Assembly (NCBI RefSeq): GCF_021603645.1
Contig: NZ_BQHJ01000004.1
Location: 62,001 to 126,000 of the forward strand
From: Pseudomonas pseudonitroreducens
GTDB lineage: Bacteria; Pseudomonadota; Gammaproteobacteria; Pseudomonadales; Pseudomonadaceae
Direction: 5' to 3'
DNA: 64,000 bases
The notes below the pieces were generated by a model. It saw nothing but the letters and a program-made list of their open reading frames with translations, made no database searches and had not been told where the DNA came from. Positions 54,460 to 64,000 of this stretch are shown one piece after another (within the stretch, counting starts at the first letter, position 1; each line of letters opens with the position of its first letter). The position numbers were made by a program, and so were the translations under genes.

Positions 54460-54582
54460 CCCCTCACCCAGCCCTCAGCCGCAGGGAGAGGGGGCAGATC
54501 GTGCTGGCTGACGCCACAGCTTTATCCGGCACCGTACAGTCCCTTCTCTCGCTGAGGAGAGGGCCAGGGCCACGGTGAGGAG
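54460..54582. repeat. Fourth copy of the TIR element
   Basis: Begins CCCTCACCCAGCCC and ends GGGCCACGGTGAGGAG, with the interior CTTTATCCGGCACCGTACAG related to the other copies. It is partly decayed, and sits between thrH and the REP pair. Confidence 0.75.
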
Positions 54583-54594
54583 CTCTTGATCTTC

Positions 54595-54672
54595 GTAGGA
54601 GCGAGCTTGCTCGCGAACCACTTGATGCCGGTGCTGTAGGCAAAACCTGTTCGCGAGCAAGCTCGCTCCTGC
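54595..54672. repeat. Facing REP pair next to pabB
   Basis: REP copies at 54595-54618 and 54649-54672, the second ending CTCGCTCCTGC. No gene lies in 54359-54697. Confidence 0.9.
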
Positions 54673-54697
54673 AGGTAACTGGCGATCCGAGCGAGCC

Positions 54698-56041
<1,344 letters not shown>

Positions 56042-56140
56042 GGGTAACAGCGTGCAGGCAAATGAGGTGATCAGGTCGGCTGAAGTATCGATCCTAGAGC
56101 TATTTCTTCAGTTTACGTCGGAAAAGCATTCTGATAAGAA

Positions 56141-58912
56141 GTGACGAATCCCACGCGGACAGTGCTCCGTACCAACAACGATAATGACACAGGGATACAG
56201 GCCGTGGATGTAGTGCTCGAACCCGCAGCCGGCAGCCTTCTGCGCTCCAGATTAACACCCCCTCGGGTGCCTGCTGATTATTTGATTCGTCCTGAGGTCC
56301 AGAATGCCCTGGACCGTCATCCCTATGCCTCGATACTGTCGTTCTCGGCGCCCGCCGGTTTCGGCAAGACCACTGCACTGGCGGCGCTGGCCGGCAAGCG
56401 TGCGAGCGAAGGCCACCAGGTCGCCTGGCTCTCCCTGGAGAGCGACGACGACGACCCCGGCCGTTTCTGCCTGAAGCTCATCCAGGCCCTGGCCACTGCC
56501 GTGCCTGGCACCGGCGAGGATGCGCTGGGCTACGTGCGCAACACCATGCGCGTACCTGTGGTCGCGGTCATGGAAAGCCTGCTGATGGACCTCTCCCGCG
56601 ACGAGCGCAAGGTCCTGCTGGTACTCGACGACCTGCATGAGATCACCCATTCCGACGTCTTCGCCGGCCTCAATCGCCTGGTGCAGTACGCGCCGCCCGG
56701 CCTCACCCTGGCCATCGGCAGCCGTTCCCAGCCACCGCTGAACCTCGCCACCTGGCGCGCCAAGGGGCTGCTGCTGGAAATCGGCCAGGACGAGCTGCGC
56801 CTGTCCCGCGACGAAACCCGCGAATACCTGGCCCGTGATGGCCTGCTACTCGAAGATAGCTGCCTGCAGTCGCTGCACAACCAGACCGAAGGTTGGATGG
56901 CAGGGGTTCACCTGGTCAGCCTGTGGTTGCGCCAGCAGCCCGGCGCGCCCGAAGACCTCAAGCTGCTCAGCAGCGACAAGGCGGCGGTGGGTGACTACCT
57001 GCTGCGTGCGGTGTTCGAGCGTCTGCCGGCAGATGTGCAGGACGCATTGCTGTCCCTGGGGATTGCCAATCGGCTGAATGGCGACCTGGCCAATACCCTG
57101 ACCGGTCGCCAGGACGGCCAGGCGCTGCTGGAGCACCTGGACAGCATGCAGCTGTTCCTCCTGCCGCTGGATCGTGACCGCCAGTGGTACCGCTTCCACC
57201 AGCTGTTCGCCGACTTCCTCCGCGCCCGCCTGCGCGAGCGCGACCCGGAGCGCTTCAAGCAACTGCATTTCAACGCCAGCCTGTGGTTCACCAATCACCA
57301 CATGCCGACCCTGGCCATCGAGCACGCCTGCCTCGCCGAGGACCCGGAGATGCTCGCCGCGCTGGTCGATGGCTGCGGCCTGGAACTGATCAACCGCGGC
57401 CAGCTCTACCTGATCTCGCGCTGGCGCAAGCACGTGCCGAACGAGATCGCCGAACGCTACCCGATCCTCGTGCTCAGCGACGTCTGGACCCGTGCCACCG
57501 AGCTCAGCCTGCCTGAAGCCAACCGCATGATCGATGAGCTGCTGGCGCGCTGGGGCGACTCGCGCGGCAACGGCCCGATGGGCAACCAGTACCTGTCGGC
57601 GCTGGCGGTGAAAGCCGTGCTGGCCTTGCAGAAGGATGACCTCGAGCAGTGCATCACCCTGGCACGCAAGGTGGAGAGCCAACTGGGGCAGAACTCGGCG
57701 TTTCTCGAAGGTGCGATCCTGCTGATCGGGGCCTTCGCCCAGGTCGTGCGCGGCCAGGCGGAGCAGGCGCGTCGATTGATGGGGCTGGCGCAACAGCGCA
57801 ACCACTTCCTCGATGGCCGCTACCTGCACATGCAGCAGTGCACGATCGAGGTCGTGCTGGCGCTGGAGCAGGGCCAGGTCAAGCAGGCGCAGATGCTCAT
57901 CGAACGGGTGCGCGAACAGGCCATGCCGCTGTTCGACAAGCGCTCCCAGGCCCTGGCGCTGCCGGCCATCGCCGAAGCGCTGACCGCCTACTACCGTACC
58001 GAGCTGGACGGCCTGGAAGAACGCCTGCGCTGGGCGCTGGGGCGTGTCGATGTGGTCAATCCCATCGATTTGTATGCCCAGGGCATGCAGTGCCTGGCAC
58101 GCATCCAGCGCCTGCAGGGGCGCGGCAAGGAGGCGTTGGCCACCCTCGGGCTGATGCAGACCCTGGCCTCGCGCAACCAGTCCTGGCGCTTCTTCGCCAT
58201 GGCGGTGGGCGAGGAGATCAACCTGATCCTCCAGGAGACCGCCACTGACCGCTGCAAGCGCGCCGAACAGCGACTCAAGGCGATCGACTGGGCCAAGCTC
58301 GCCAGCCACTACAAGCAGATGCCGTTCAACCCGGTGCTCTGGGTGCAGGGCATCAGCCGCGTGCGCCTGCTCCAGGCGCGCGGGCATTTCAGCGAGGCGT
58401 TGCACGAAATCACCCAGCTGCGCGGCATGCTCCAGCCGGGCTGGCACGGCCTGCAACGGCTGCGCCTGGACCTGCTGGCGGCCCTGAGCTACCAGCGCCT
58501 GGGATACCAGGAGCGTTCCCACAGCCTGCTCGGCCAATGCCTGGTAGGTGCCGAGCGGGAAGGGGTGCGGAGCATTTTCATCGAGGAAGGCGAGGGGATT
58601 CGCCAGTTGCTGCAGCAACTGGAGTCCACCGAGCGACAACCGGCGCTGCAGGTCTTCATTCGCGGAATGTTGACCGTCTGGCCGGGGCAGGAAGCACGCA
58701 GGTCGCCCGAGGTGCTCGAAGAAGGTCTGACCGACCGCGAGCGCGAGGTGGTATGCCTGGCGGCCCAGGGACTCTCCAACGAGGAGATCGGCCAGCAGTT
58801 GTCGCTGGCCCTGGGCACCGTCAAATGGCACCTGCACAACATCTACGAGAAGCTCAAGGTGCGCAATCGGACCCAAGCGATACGCCGTGCCCGCGAGCTG
58901 AGTCTGCTCTGA
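56141..58912 (+). CDS. MalT-type LuxR-family regulator (first of two)
   Basis: A 923-residue STAND ATPase regulator with an N-terminal NTPase domain, Walker A SAPAGFGKTT (69-78) and Walker B VLLVLDDLHEI, a long central helical repeat region (about 400-830, TPR-like, ligand sensing), and a C-terminal LuxR helix-turn-helix (LTDREREVVCLAAQGLSNEEIG...VKWHLHNIYEKL, about 860-920). Proteins of this class (MalT, AcoK) bind ATP and an inducer before activating transcription. The start at GTG 56141 is uncertain; GTG 56204 gives 902 residues. It is divergent from pabB, and the next regulator begins one base after its stop. Confidence 0.92.
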   Translation: MTNPTRTVLRTNNDNDTGIQAVDVVLEPAAGSLLRSRLTPPRVPADYLIRPEVQNALDRHPYASILSFSAPAGFGKTTALAALAGKRASEGHQVAWLSLESDDDDPGRFCLKLIQALATAVPGTGEDALGYVRNTMRVPVVAVMESLLMDLSRDERKVLLVLDDLHEITHSDVFAGLNRLVQYAPPGLTLAIGSRSQPPLNLATWRAKGLLLEIGQDELRLSRDETREYLARDGLLLEDSCLQSLHNQTEGWMAGVHLVSLWLRQQPGAPEDLKLLSSDKAAVGDYLLRAVFERLPADVQDALLSLGIANRLNGDLANTLTGRQDGQALLEHLDSMQLFLLPLDRDRQWYRFHQLFADFLRARLRERDPERFKQLHFNASLWFTNHHMPTLAIEHACLAEDPEMLAALVDGCGLELINRGQLYLISRWRKHVPNEIAERYPILVLSDVWTRATELSLPEANRMIDELLARWGDSRGNGPMGNQYLSALAVKAVLALQKDDLEQCITLARKVESQLGQNSAFLEGAILLIGAFAQVVRGQAEQARRLMGLAQQRNHFLDGRYLHMQQCTIEVVLALEQGQVKQAQMLIERVREQAMPLFDKRSQALALPAIAEALTAYYRTELDGLEERLRWALGRVDVVNPIDLYAQGMQCLARIQRLQGRGKEALATLGLMQTLASRNQSWRFFAMAVGEEINLILQETATDRCKRAEQRLKAIDWAKLASHYKQMPFNPVLWVQGISRVRLLQARGHFSEALHEITQLRGMLQPGWHGLQRLRLDLLAALSYQRLGYQERSHSLLGQCLVGAEREGVRSIFIEEGEGIRQLLQQLESTERQPALQVFIRGMLTVWPGQEARRSPEVLEEGLTDREREVVCLAAQGLSNEEIGQQLSLALGTVKWHLHNIYEKLKVRNRTQAIRRARELSLL

Positions 58913-58913
58913 C

Positions 58914-61637
58914 ATGACGACCCTGACCACACTGCCGCAGCAGCCCATGCCGCTGCTGCGCACCAAACTGTTCCCGCCGCGCACCGACAGCGATTCGCTG
59001 CTGCCGCGCCGCGCGCTGATTGATCGCCTGTATGCCAACCGCCTGCAGCGCGTACTGATCCTCAGCGCGCCGGCCGGCTTCGGCAAGAGCACCATCCTCA
59101 GCCTGTTCCGCCAGCGCTTGCTGGAGGGTGGTGCACGGGTCGCCTGGATGTCCTGCGACGAGGGCGACAGTGAACCGCAGCGCCTGGTGCAGTACCTGGT
59201 GGCTAGCATTCGCAGCGTCGAGGCGGATTTTGGAACCAACACCTCGAACCTGCTGCAGTCAGACATGACCCTGCCGCTGGAGGGCATCATCGATGCCTTC
59301 CTTTCCGACCTGCGGCGTCTGGACGGGCCGCTCTACCTGTTGCTCGACGATTTCCACCAGATCCGCCACCCGGCGCTGGCCCATGGCGCGCGGTACCTGA
59401 TCGAGCACCTGCCGGACAACATTCGCCTGGTGACCAGCACCCGCTACCGCCCGCGCTTCCTGGTGGATGAGCCGGGGCTGGCGCCACTGGCCTTCTGCCT
59501 CAGCGGCGACGACCTGCGCCTGACCCGCGAGGAAACCGACACCTTCCTCACCGAACTCAAGGGCCTGACCCTGAGCGACAGCGAGCTCAAGTTGCTGCAC
59601 AAACGCACCGAGGGCTGGATCACCGCGCTGCATCTGGCGGCGCTGGCACTGGCGCGCAACCCGGATCGGGCCGCGCTGCTCAAGGGCCTCACCGGCACCG
59701 AACGTGATCTTGCCGATTACCTGGCCGAGGACGTGCTGCGCAGCCTGCCCGAACCGCTGCAGCAGTTCCTCGACCAGACCTCGGTGCTCGATGAGTTCTG
59801 CGCTGAACTGTGCAACGCCCTGACCGGCCGCCGCGATGGCCTGGACATGCTGATGCGGCTGCAGAACGAGCAACTGTTCATCATTCCGCTGGATGACCAG
59901 CGCGAGTGGTTCCGCTATCACCACCTGTTCGCCGAATTCCTCCAGGGCCGACTGGCGCGCAACTCTGACCCGACGCCGCTGCTGCACGCCGCTGCACGCT
60001 GGTGCGAGGGGCGCGATATGGCCGACCGCGCGATCAAGTACGCGCTGCGTGCGCGTGACTATGCCTTTGCCGCCGATCTGCTGGAGCGCCAGGGCGCCAA
60101 GCTGATCGCCGGCAACCGCGTCTACGGCATCCTCGGGATGCTCGGCAGTATTCCCGCCGAGGTGATCCGCGAGCATCCGGTGTTCCAGATCTTCTACGCC
60201 TGGCAACTGGCCTTCGAGCAGAAGTTCGCCGAGGCCGAGGCGCTGATCGAAGAGCTCAGCGCCCGGTTGCTGCAAGGCCAGGGCAAGGTGCGCCACTTCG
60301 GCATGGCCGAGTTGCTCGCCGTGGCCCAGGTGCTGAAGGCGTTGGTGCTGCTCTACCAGGACAAGCTGGAGGCGTGCCTGAAGGTCGCTCGCCAGTGGCT
60401 GGCGCTGGTGCCGGGCAACCAGCCGGTGTTCCGTGCCAGCCTGTCGTGCATCCAGGCGGCGGCCTATGCGCTGCTGGGCGACTACGCCGAGGCGGCAACC
60501 GCCATCGGGGTCGCGCGCGATTGCCTGCGCATGGCCGATAGCGAATACCTGCAGGTGGTGGTCAGTATGATCGAGGCGCTGATCTGCAAGGAGCGCGGCG
60601 AACTGGAGCGCGGCCGGACCATCGCCGAGAGCGCGCGCAGCCGCGTGGAGCGGGTCTTCGGCCGGCGCAGTCGGGTTGGTGGGCCGCTGTCGCTGGCCTA
60701 TGCCGATCTGCTGTACGAGCAGGATCGCCACGCGGCGATCCTCGCCGAACTGCCGCTGGCTACCACCTGGCGTGATGTCGCAACGCCCGTGGAGCTGATC
60801 AGCCGCGGCAAGCTGGTGATGGCCAAGGCGCGATTCTTCGCCGGTGAGGCCGAGCAAGGGCTGGCCCAGCTCGACGAATGGCTGGTTGGCCTGCAGTCGC
60901 CGGGCTATGAGCGGGTGCATGCGCTGGCGATGAGCTGCAAGGTGCAACTGCTGCTGTGGATGCGCCGGCCCAACGAGGCCGAGCGGGTCTGCCTGCAACT
61001 GGAGCGGCACCTCTCCGGGCTCAATGCCGAGCGTTACGCCGACGCGCATACCGCGCTGGTTCTGGCCGAGGCGCGCCTGGCGCTCTCGGAGCGGCGCGCC
61101 GAGCGCGCGCAGCAGCGTCTGGAAGCCTGCCTGGCGGGCTTTACCTCGCCCTATCAGCGCGACCGGCGGCTGCGTCTTTCGCTGTTACTTTCTGTGGCGT
61201 ATTGGCAGAAAGGTAACAGCGAAAAAGCCTTCGCTTTGTTCGCTCCCACCCTGGAAGAAGCCTGGAATCTGGGCTACCGCCGACTGTTCCAGGATGACGC
61301 CTTGTGGCTGCTGCCGCTGTGGGAGGCTTGGAAGGCCGCCGAACCCAAGCGCGCCTCGGCCTGGCAGGGGGTGGCGGAAATGCTCCGCGAACAGTGCCGC
61401 AGGCTTTCCGTCGATCCGGAAAGTTTCGATGAAAATCAGGATGTTAGCCACCGGGAACGAGAGATTCTGCGGCTCGTGGCGGCGGGTTTGTCGAACCGCG
61501 ACATCGCCCAGGCGGTGCATCTGTCGGAGGCCACCATCAAGTGGCATCTGCACAACCTGTTCGCCAAGCTGGGGGTGCGTAGCCGGACCCAGGCGGTACT
61601 CAAGGGGAAGAGTCTGGGACTGCTCAGCGAAGCTTGA
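58914..61637 (+). CDS. MalT-type LuxR-family regulator (second of two)
   Basis: A 907-residue paralogue of the preceding gene with the same layout: PPRTDSDSLLPRRALIDRL, Walker A APAGFGKST (52-60), Walker B LYLLLDDFHQI, a long helical repeat sensor and a C-terminal LuxR domain (VSHREREILRLVAAGLSNRDIA...IKWHLHNLFAKL). It starts one base after the previous stop, so the pair is translationally coupled. It sits directly upstream of exported-protein genes and is the best candidate regulator for them. Inducer unknown. Matches PA1760. Confidence 0.93.
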   Translation: MTTLTTLPQQPMPLLRTKLFPPRTDSDSLLPRRALIDRLYANRLQRVLILSAPAGFGKSTILSLFRQRLLEGGARVAWMSCDEGDSEPQRLVQYLVASIRSVEADFGTNTSNLLQSDMTLPLEGIIDAFLSDLRRLDGPLYLLLDDFHQIRHPALAHGARYLIEHLPDNIRLVTSTRYRPRFLVDEPGLAPLAFCLSGDDLRLTREETDTFLTELKGLTLSDSELKLLHKRTEGWITALHLAALALARNPDRAALLKGLTGTERDLADYLAEDVLRSLPEPLQQFLDQTSVLDEFCAELCNALTGRRDGLDMLMRLQNEQLFIIPLDDQREWFRYHHLFAEFLQGRLARNSDPTPLLHAAARWCEGRDMADRAIKYALRARDYAFAADLLERQGAKLIAGNRVYGILGMLGSIPAEVIREHPVFQIFYAWQLAFEQKFAEAEALIEELSARLLQGQGKVRHFGMAELLAVAQVLKALVLLYQDKLEACLKVARQWLALVPGNQPVFRASLSCIQAAAYALLGDYAEAATAIGVARDCLRMADSEYLQVVVSMIEALICKERGELERGRTIAESARSRVERVFGRRSRVGGPLSLAYADLLYEQDRHAAILAELPLATTWRDVATPVELISRGKLVMAKARFFAGEAEQGLAQLDEWLVGLQSPGYERVHALAMSCKVQLLLWMRRPNEAERVCLQLERHLSGLNAERYADAHTALVLAEARLALSERRAERAQQRLEACLAGFTSPYQRDRRLRLSLLLSVAYWQKGNSEKAFALFAPTLEEAWNLGYRRLFQDDALWLLPLWEAWKAAEPKRASAWQGVAEMLREQCRRLSVDPESFDENQDVSHREREILRLVAAGLSNRDIAQAVHLSEATIKWHLHNLFAKLGVRSRTQAVLKGKSLGLLSEA

Positions 61638-61721
61638 GTCAGACGGTTGGTTTTGCGCCATCCCTTGGATGGGCTGGCAGGTTCACGGCGGGTCAGTAGC
61701 TTGGAGATCAGGACGCGAAGC

Positions 61722-61736
61722 TTCGTGCTTCACGAA
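61722..61736. promoter_or_regulatory. Palindrome upstream of the exported-protein cluster
   Basis: TTCGTG-CTT-CACGAA, a perfect 6-base inverted repeat, lies 133-147 bases before the start of the exported protein gene, and overlaps CGAAGCTTCG (61716-61725). It may be a regulator site for the LuxR proteins, or just a chance hairpin. Confidence 0.3.
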
Positions 61737-61868
61737 TCCATACCCGCGGCGCCTAAGGAAGAAGTCGTGGGTCTGGAAGATCGGCAGCAGCCGGTCAACC
61801 TGCAGCGGGGTAGGACGCCCCTTGCAGTGCCTGGGGCAACCCCACCTGAACACTGGAGAGTTATAACA

Positions 61869-62324
61869 ATGAAAATCAAGCAACTGGTTCTTGCAAGCGC
61901 AGTTCTGGCCGCTCCGTTCCTGGCACATGCCGACATGAAATCCATGGATGACGCTGCACTGTCCGGTATCACCGGCCAGGATGGCATCAGCATTTCCGGT
62001 ACCTTCAACGCCTCCATCGGCGCTGTCACCTACAAGGACGCCGACACCGGCGGCGGTTCCCTGGTCCTGCAGGGTATCCACCTGCCGAGCGTAACCATCG
62101 CCGACAACGCCCCGATGACCGTTGACGTGGTCACCACCAGCATCACCCCGTCCGGTGGCGGCACCGCTGTTGCAACCCAGCAGCTGGCCATCGGCCTGCC
62201 CACCGTGACCGGCGACGTCACCATCGACGCCGTCAAGGTTGGCACCACTGGAGCCAGCATTGGCTCGCTGACCGTTTCCAACCTGAACCTGGCCGGTTCG
62301 ACCGTGAAGGTCTGGGGTCACTGA
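61869..62324 (+). CDS. Exported DUF6160/FilA-like protein
   Basis: A 151-residue precursor with a signal peptide (about 1-21, MKIKQLVLASAVLAAPFLAHA). Right after cleavage comes MKSMDDAALSGITGQDGISISG, a motif that I associate with the DUF6160 family, including Acinetobacter FilA (MDDAxLSxVTGQxG consensus). The rest is Gly, Thr, Ser, Val-rich, with few charged or aromatic residues, like a beta-rich secreted or surface protein. GGAG lies about 10 bases before the ATG. A strong hairpin after the stop may boost its level over downstream genes. Confidence 0.85.
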   Translation: MKIKQLVLASAVLAAPFLAHADMKSMDDAALSGITGQDGISISGTFNASIGAVTYKDADTGGGSLVLQGIHLPSVTIADNAPMTVDVVTTSITPSGGGTAVATQQLAIGLPTVTGDVTIDAVKVGTTGASIGSLTVSNLNLAGSTVKVWGH

Positions 62325-62348
62325 TCCCGAGGTTGTACGCGCGGTAAC

Positions 62349-62372
62349 CCTTGCCGGCGCCTGCCGGCAAGG
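62349..62372 (+). terminator. Stem-loop between the exported protein and peptidase genes
   Basis: A perfect 10-bp stem CCTTGCCGGC / GCCGGCAAGG with a GCCT loop, followed by TTCTTCC. The short T tract suggests partial termination or an mRNA-stabilising end. Confidence 0.65.
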
Positions 62373-62401
62373 TTCTTCCAGGATTGAAGAGAGGGGGCTG
62401 G

Positions 62402-63163
62402 ATGTTCGAGATTCTGCTGGGAAGCCTGCTGGGCCTGTTCGGTTTTACCCAGGCCGTGGATACCAAGCCGCAACAGCAAGGCACAGTGAACATCTCGCAG
62501 CCGCTCACGCCCAACGGTCCCTTCCGCGAATCGGTCCAGCTCGAACCGATGAGCCAGGTGCAGTTCCGCAACGTCATCCGCCAGGCCTACGACTACAGCT
62601 GCGGCTCGGCGGCGTTGACCACGCTGCTGGACTACTACCTGGGCCGCAACCTGGAGGAGCGTCAGGTCATGGAAGGCCTGATCAAGTACGGCGAGGCCGA
62701 CAAGATCGTCCAGCGCCGTGGCTTCTCGCTTCTGGACATGAAGCGCTACGCCGCCGCACTCGGCTACAAGAGTGGCGGCTTCCGTGCCGAGTTCTCCGAC
62801 CTGGACTCGCTCGAACACCCGGCGCTGGTGCCGATCCACTATGCCGGTTTCAAGCATTTCGTCGTGGTCCGCGACGTCTACAACGACCACGTTTTCGTTG
62901 CCGATCCTGCCTTGGGCAACATCAGTTTCACCCGCGCCCGTTTCGAAGAGATCTGGGACCAGAACGTGCTCTTCGTCATCTACCCCAGCGGCCAGGAGCC
63001 CAAGAACGCCCTGGAGCTGCGCGAGGCCGACCTGCGCCTGGTGGATGACCGCACCGTCAGCCTGCTGGCGTTCCGTGAGTTTCCGGAGATGAGCAAGATC
63101 ACCCAGAACCAGATTGGCGAAGCCGCCACCAATGGAGATGTCCAGTACATCCGGCGCAAGTGA
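62402..63163 (+). CDS. Stand-alone C39-family cysteine peptidase (FapD-like fold)
   Basis: A 253-residue protein with an N-terminal hydrophobic segment (about 3-18, EILLGSLLGLFGFTQA) that looks like a signal peptide or anchor. The C39 papain-like core has Gln61 and Cys67 in RQAYDYSCGSAAL, His152 in FKHFVVV and Asp168 in ADPALGN. Unlike bacteriocin exporters it carries no ABC transporter part. Such free C39 peptidases occur in Fap amyloid operons (FapD) next to secreted subunits and a barrel. GAGGGGG precedes the ATG. The C-terminal ~50 residues are polar. Confidence 0.92.
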   Translation: MFEILLGSLLGLFGFTQAVDTKPQQQGTVNISQPLTPNGPFRESVQLEPMSQVQFRNVIRQAYDYSCGSAALTTLLDYYLGRNLEERQVMEGLIKYGEADKIVQRRGFSLLDMKRYAAALGYKSGGFRAEFSDLDSLEHPALVPIHYAGFKHFVVVRDVYNDHVFVADPALGNISFTRARFEEIWDQNVLFVIYPSGQEPKNALELREADLRLVDDRTVSLLAFREFPEMSKITQNQIGEAATNGDVQYIRRK

Positions 63164-63211
63164 CCGCCCGATCGGCCCATACGAATAAGAACAAGACCAG
63201 GGGATAGCAAC

Positions 63212-64000
63212 ATGGATTTCAAGGGGTTTGCGTGCGTTGCCGCTCTGGCCCTGCTGGCAAGTACCAGCGCCATCGCCGAAGAAGCGACAACCGAAGACGC
63301 GCGTGATGCGCTGGCCAAGAAGGACACCGACGCCGACAGCGCCAAGGCGCTGGAGCAGGTATTCCAGGCCGCCGAGAAGAGCTACACCCTGCTCAAGAAG
63401 GGTGAGCGCCAGCTGACCTACGGCTTTGACTACACCCTGATGCGCGACACGCGCCTGCAGGCCGTGCGCAGTGGCGAGAACGTCTACAGCGTACTGGCCC
63501 AGAGCGAGGCGCAGCACACCTTCACCAACTCCTTCACCTTCGACTACGGCATCTGGGACAACCTGACCTTCAGCATGCGTCTGCCGTTCGTGGCCAAGTA
63601 CGACACCGAGCGCGACATCCATGCCTACAGCCTCGGTGACATTTCCGCGACGCTGCGCTGGCAGCCCTGGGCCGCGAGTCGTGGCCGGCCGGTCACCACG
63701 CTCTATGCGACGCTCGGCCTGCCCACCGGCGACAGCCCCTACAAGGGCAATGTGCAGGACGATGTCTCCACCGGCGCTGGTTACTACAGTCTCGGCGCCG
63801 GGGCCAACATGTCCTACGTGATCGATCCGGTCGTGCTCTACGGCTCGCTCGGTTACACCTACAACATGAAGGTCGACGACATCCACCAGAACCAGTTCGG
63901 CGAAGAGCTGGAGAAGGTGGTGCCGGGCGATACCCTCAACTTCGCCATGGGCATGGCGTACGCGCTGTCCTACGACGTTTCCTTGGCCACCTCGTACCAG
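63212..64000 (+). CDS. Outer-membrane beta-barrel protein (3' end outside window)
   Basis: The first 263 residues are visible. A signal peptide (about 1-22, ending SAIAEEA) is followed by a highly charged, probably helical section (about 23-65, EDARDALAKKDTDADSAKALEQVFQAAEKS, in parts) and then alternating aromatic/polar strands (YGFDYTLMRD, FTFDYGIWDNLTFSMRLPF, SLGDISATLRWQPW, LYATLGLPTGDS, YYSLGAGANMSYVIDPVVLYGSLGYTYNM), as in transporter barrels. The helix-then-barrel layout resembles FapF. AGGGGA lies before the ATG, 48 bases after the peptidase gene. The family is similar to MetA-pathway/DUF-type outer-membrane channels. Confidence 0.8.
   Translation, partial: MDFKGFACVAALALLASTSAIAEEATTEDARDALAKKDTDADSAKALEQVFQAAEKSYTLLKKGERQLTYGFDYTLMRDTRLQAVRSGENVYSVLAQSEAQHTFTNSFTFDYGIWDNLTFSMRLPFVAKYDTERDIHAYSLGDISATLRWQPWAASRGRPVTTLYATLGLPTGDSPYKGNVQDDVSTGAGYYSLGAGANMSYVIDPVVLYGSLGYTYNMKVDDIHQNQFGEELEKVVPGDTLNFAMGMAYALSYDVSLATSYQ

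Noticed and set aside
56846-59290. A long minus-strand frame across the two LuxR genes
   Set aside because: It is antisense to clear STAND regulator domains, lacks a ribosome binding site and has the low-complexity composition typical of shadow frames.
61869-63163. Reading the C39 peptidase and small exported protein as a bacteriocin and its processing exporter
   Set aside because: There is no ABC transporter domain, the substrate has a Sec signal peptide rather than a double-glycine leader, and no immunity-like gene is present.

Overview
This 64 kb window is a GC-rich (my estimate, mid-60s percent) chromosomal segment of a Pseudomonas, most likely a relative of P. aeruginosa (P. nitroreducens / P. 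citronellolis / P. knackmussii type). The gene order at both ends follows, from memory, the P. aeruginosa backbone PA1676 to about PA1763: prmB, aroC, mtnB-mtnD-mtnC, alkA, speE and an LtaS-type sulfatase on the left; thiolase and 3-hydroxyacyl-CoA dehydrogenase, DAHP synthase, cysB, cysH, thrH, pabB and two giant LuxR regulators on the right. No rRNA, tRNA, CRISPR array, prophage or complete insertion sequence was seen. Intergenic gaps are full of short palindromic Pseudomonas repeats, mostly facing REP pairs built on GTAGGAGCGAGC / GCTCGCTCCTAC.

Layout. 1-9450: housekeeping (cysteine-hydrolase-like protein, prmB, aroC) and methionine salvage (MFS transporter overlapping mtnB, then mtnD and mtnC). 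9767-13948: a RibD/DHFR-like reductase divergent from its TetR regulator across a palindromic operator, a DNA alkylation repair group (two alkyltransferase-type genes tail to tail, plus alkA) and speE. 14237-17330: membrane sulfatase and a TauE/SafE exporter. 17471-21822: AraC regulator divergent from a Baeyer-Villiger monooxygenase, esterase and SDR operon, which looks like a ketone or cyclic alcohol degradation module. 21856-24047: VIT-like membrane protein, rraB and a class I amidotransferase. 24339-30095: leftward ydcSTUV-patD-like polyamine/GABA operon. 30447-34431: rightward Anbu proteasome-like operon (ATP-grasp, alpha-E, transglutaminase, Anbu) behind a near-consensus sigma-54 promoter and an NtrC-type palindrome. 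In P. aeruginosa PAO1 the type III secretion cluster lies between the sulfatase gene and the thiolase gene; here that interval holds these metabolic modules instead.

34651-50482: cytochrome c fusion, beta-oxidation pair, isochorismatase-like and amidotransferase-like proteins, CorA, small envelope proteins, enoyl-CoA hydratase, DAHP synthase, PilZ protein, thioredoxin-like protein, PanE-like reductase and 5'-nucleotidase. 50579-54358: UspA, cysB, cysH and thrH (sulfur and amino acid metabolism). 54698-56041: pabB.

The most novel-looking part is the right end (56141-64000). Two adjacent MalT-type LuxR regulators (about 900 aa each, stop and start one base apart) precede a run of exported proteins: a small protein carrying the DDAALSGITGQDG motif (DUF6160 / Acinetobacter FilA-like), a stand-alone periplasmic C39 cysteine peptidase, and an outer-membrane beta-barrel with an N-terminal helical segment that runs off the window. 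The peptidase plus barrel plus small secreted protein layout resembles the functional-amyloid Fap system (FapD, FapF, FapB/C) without being that locus. It is a good candidate for an uncharacterised surface-protein secretion or assembly system.
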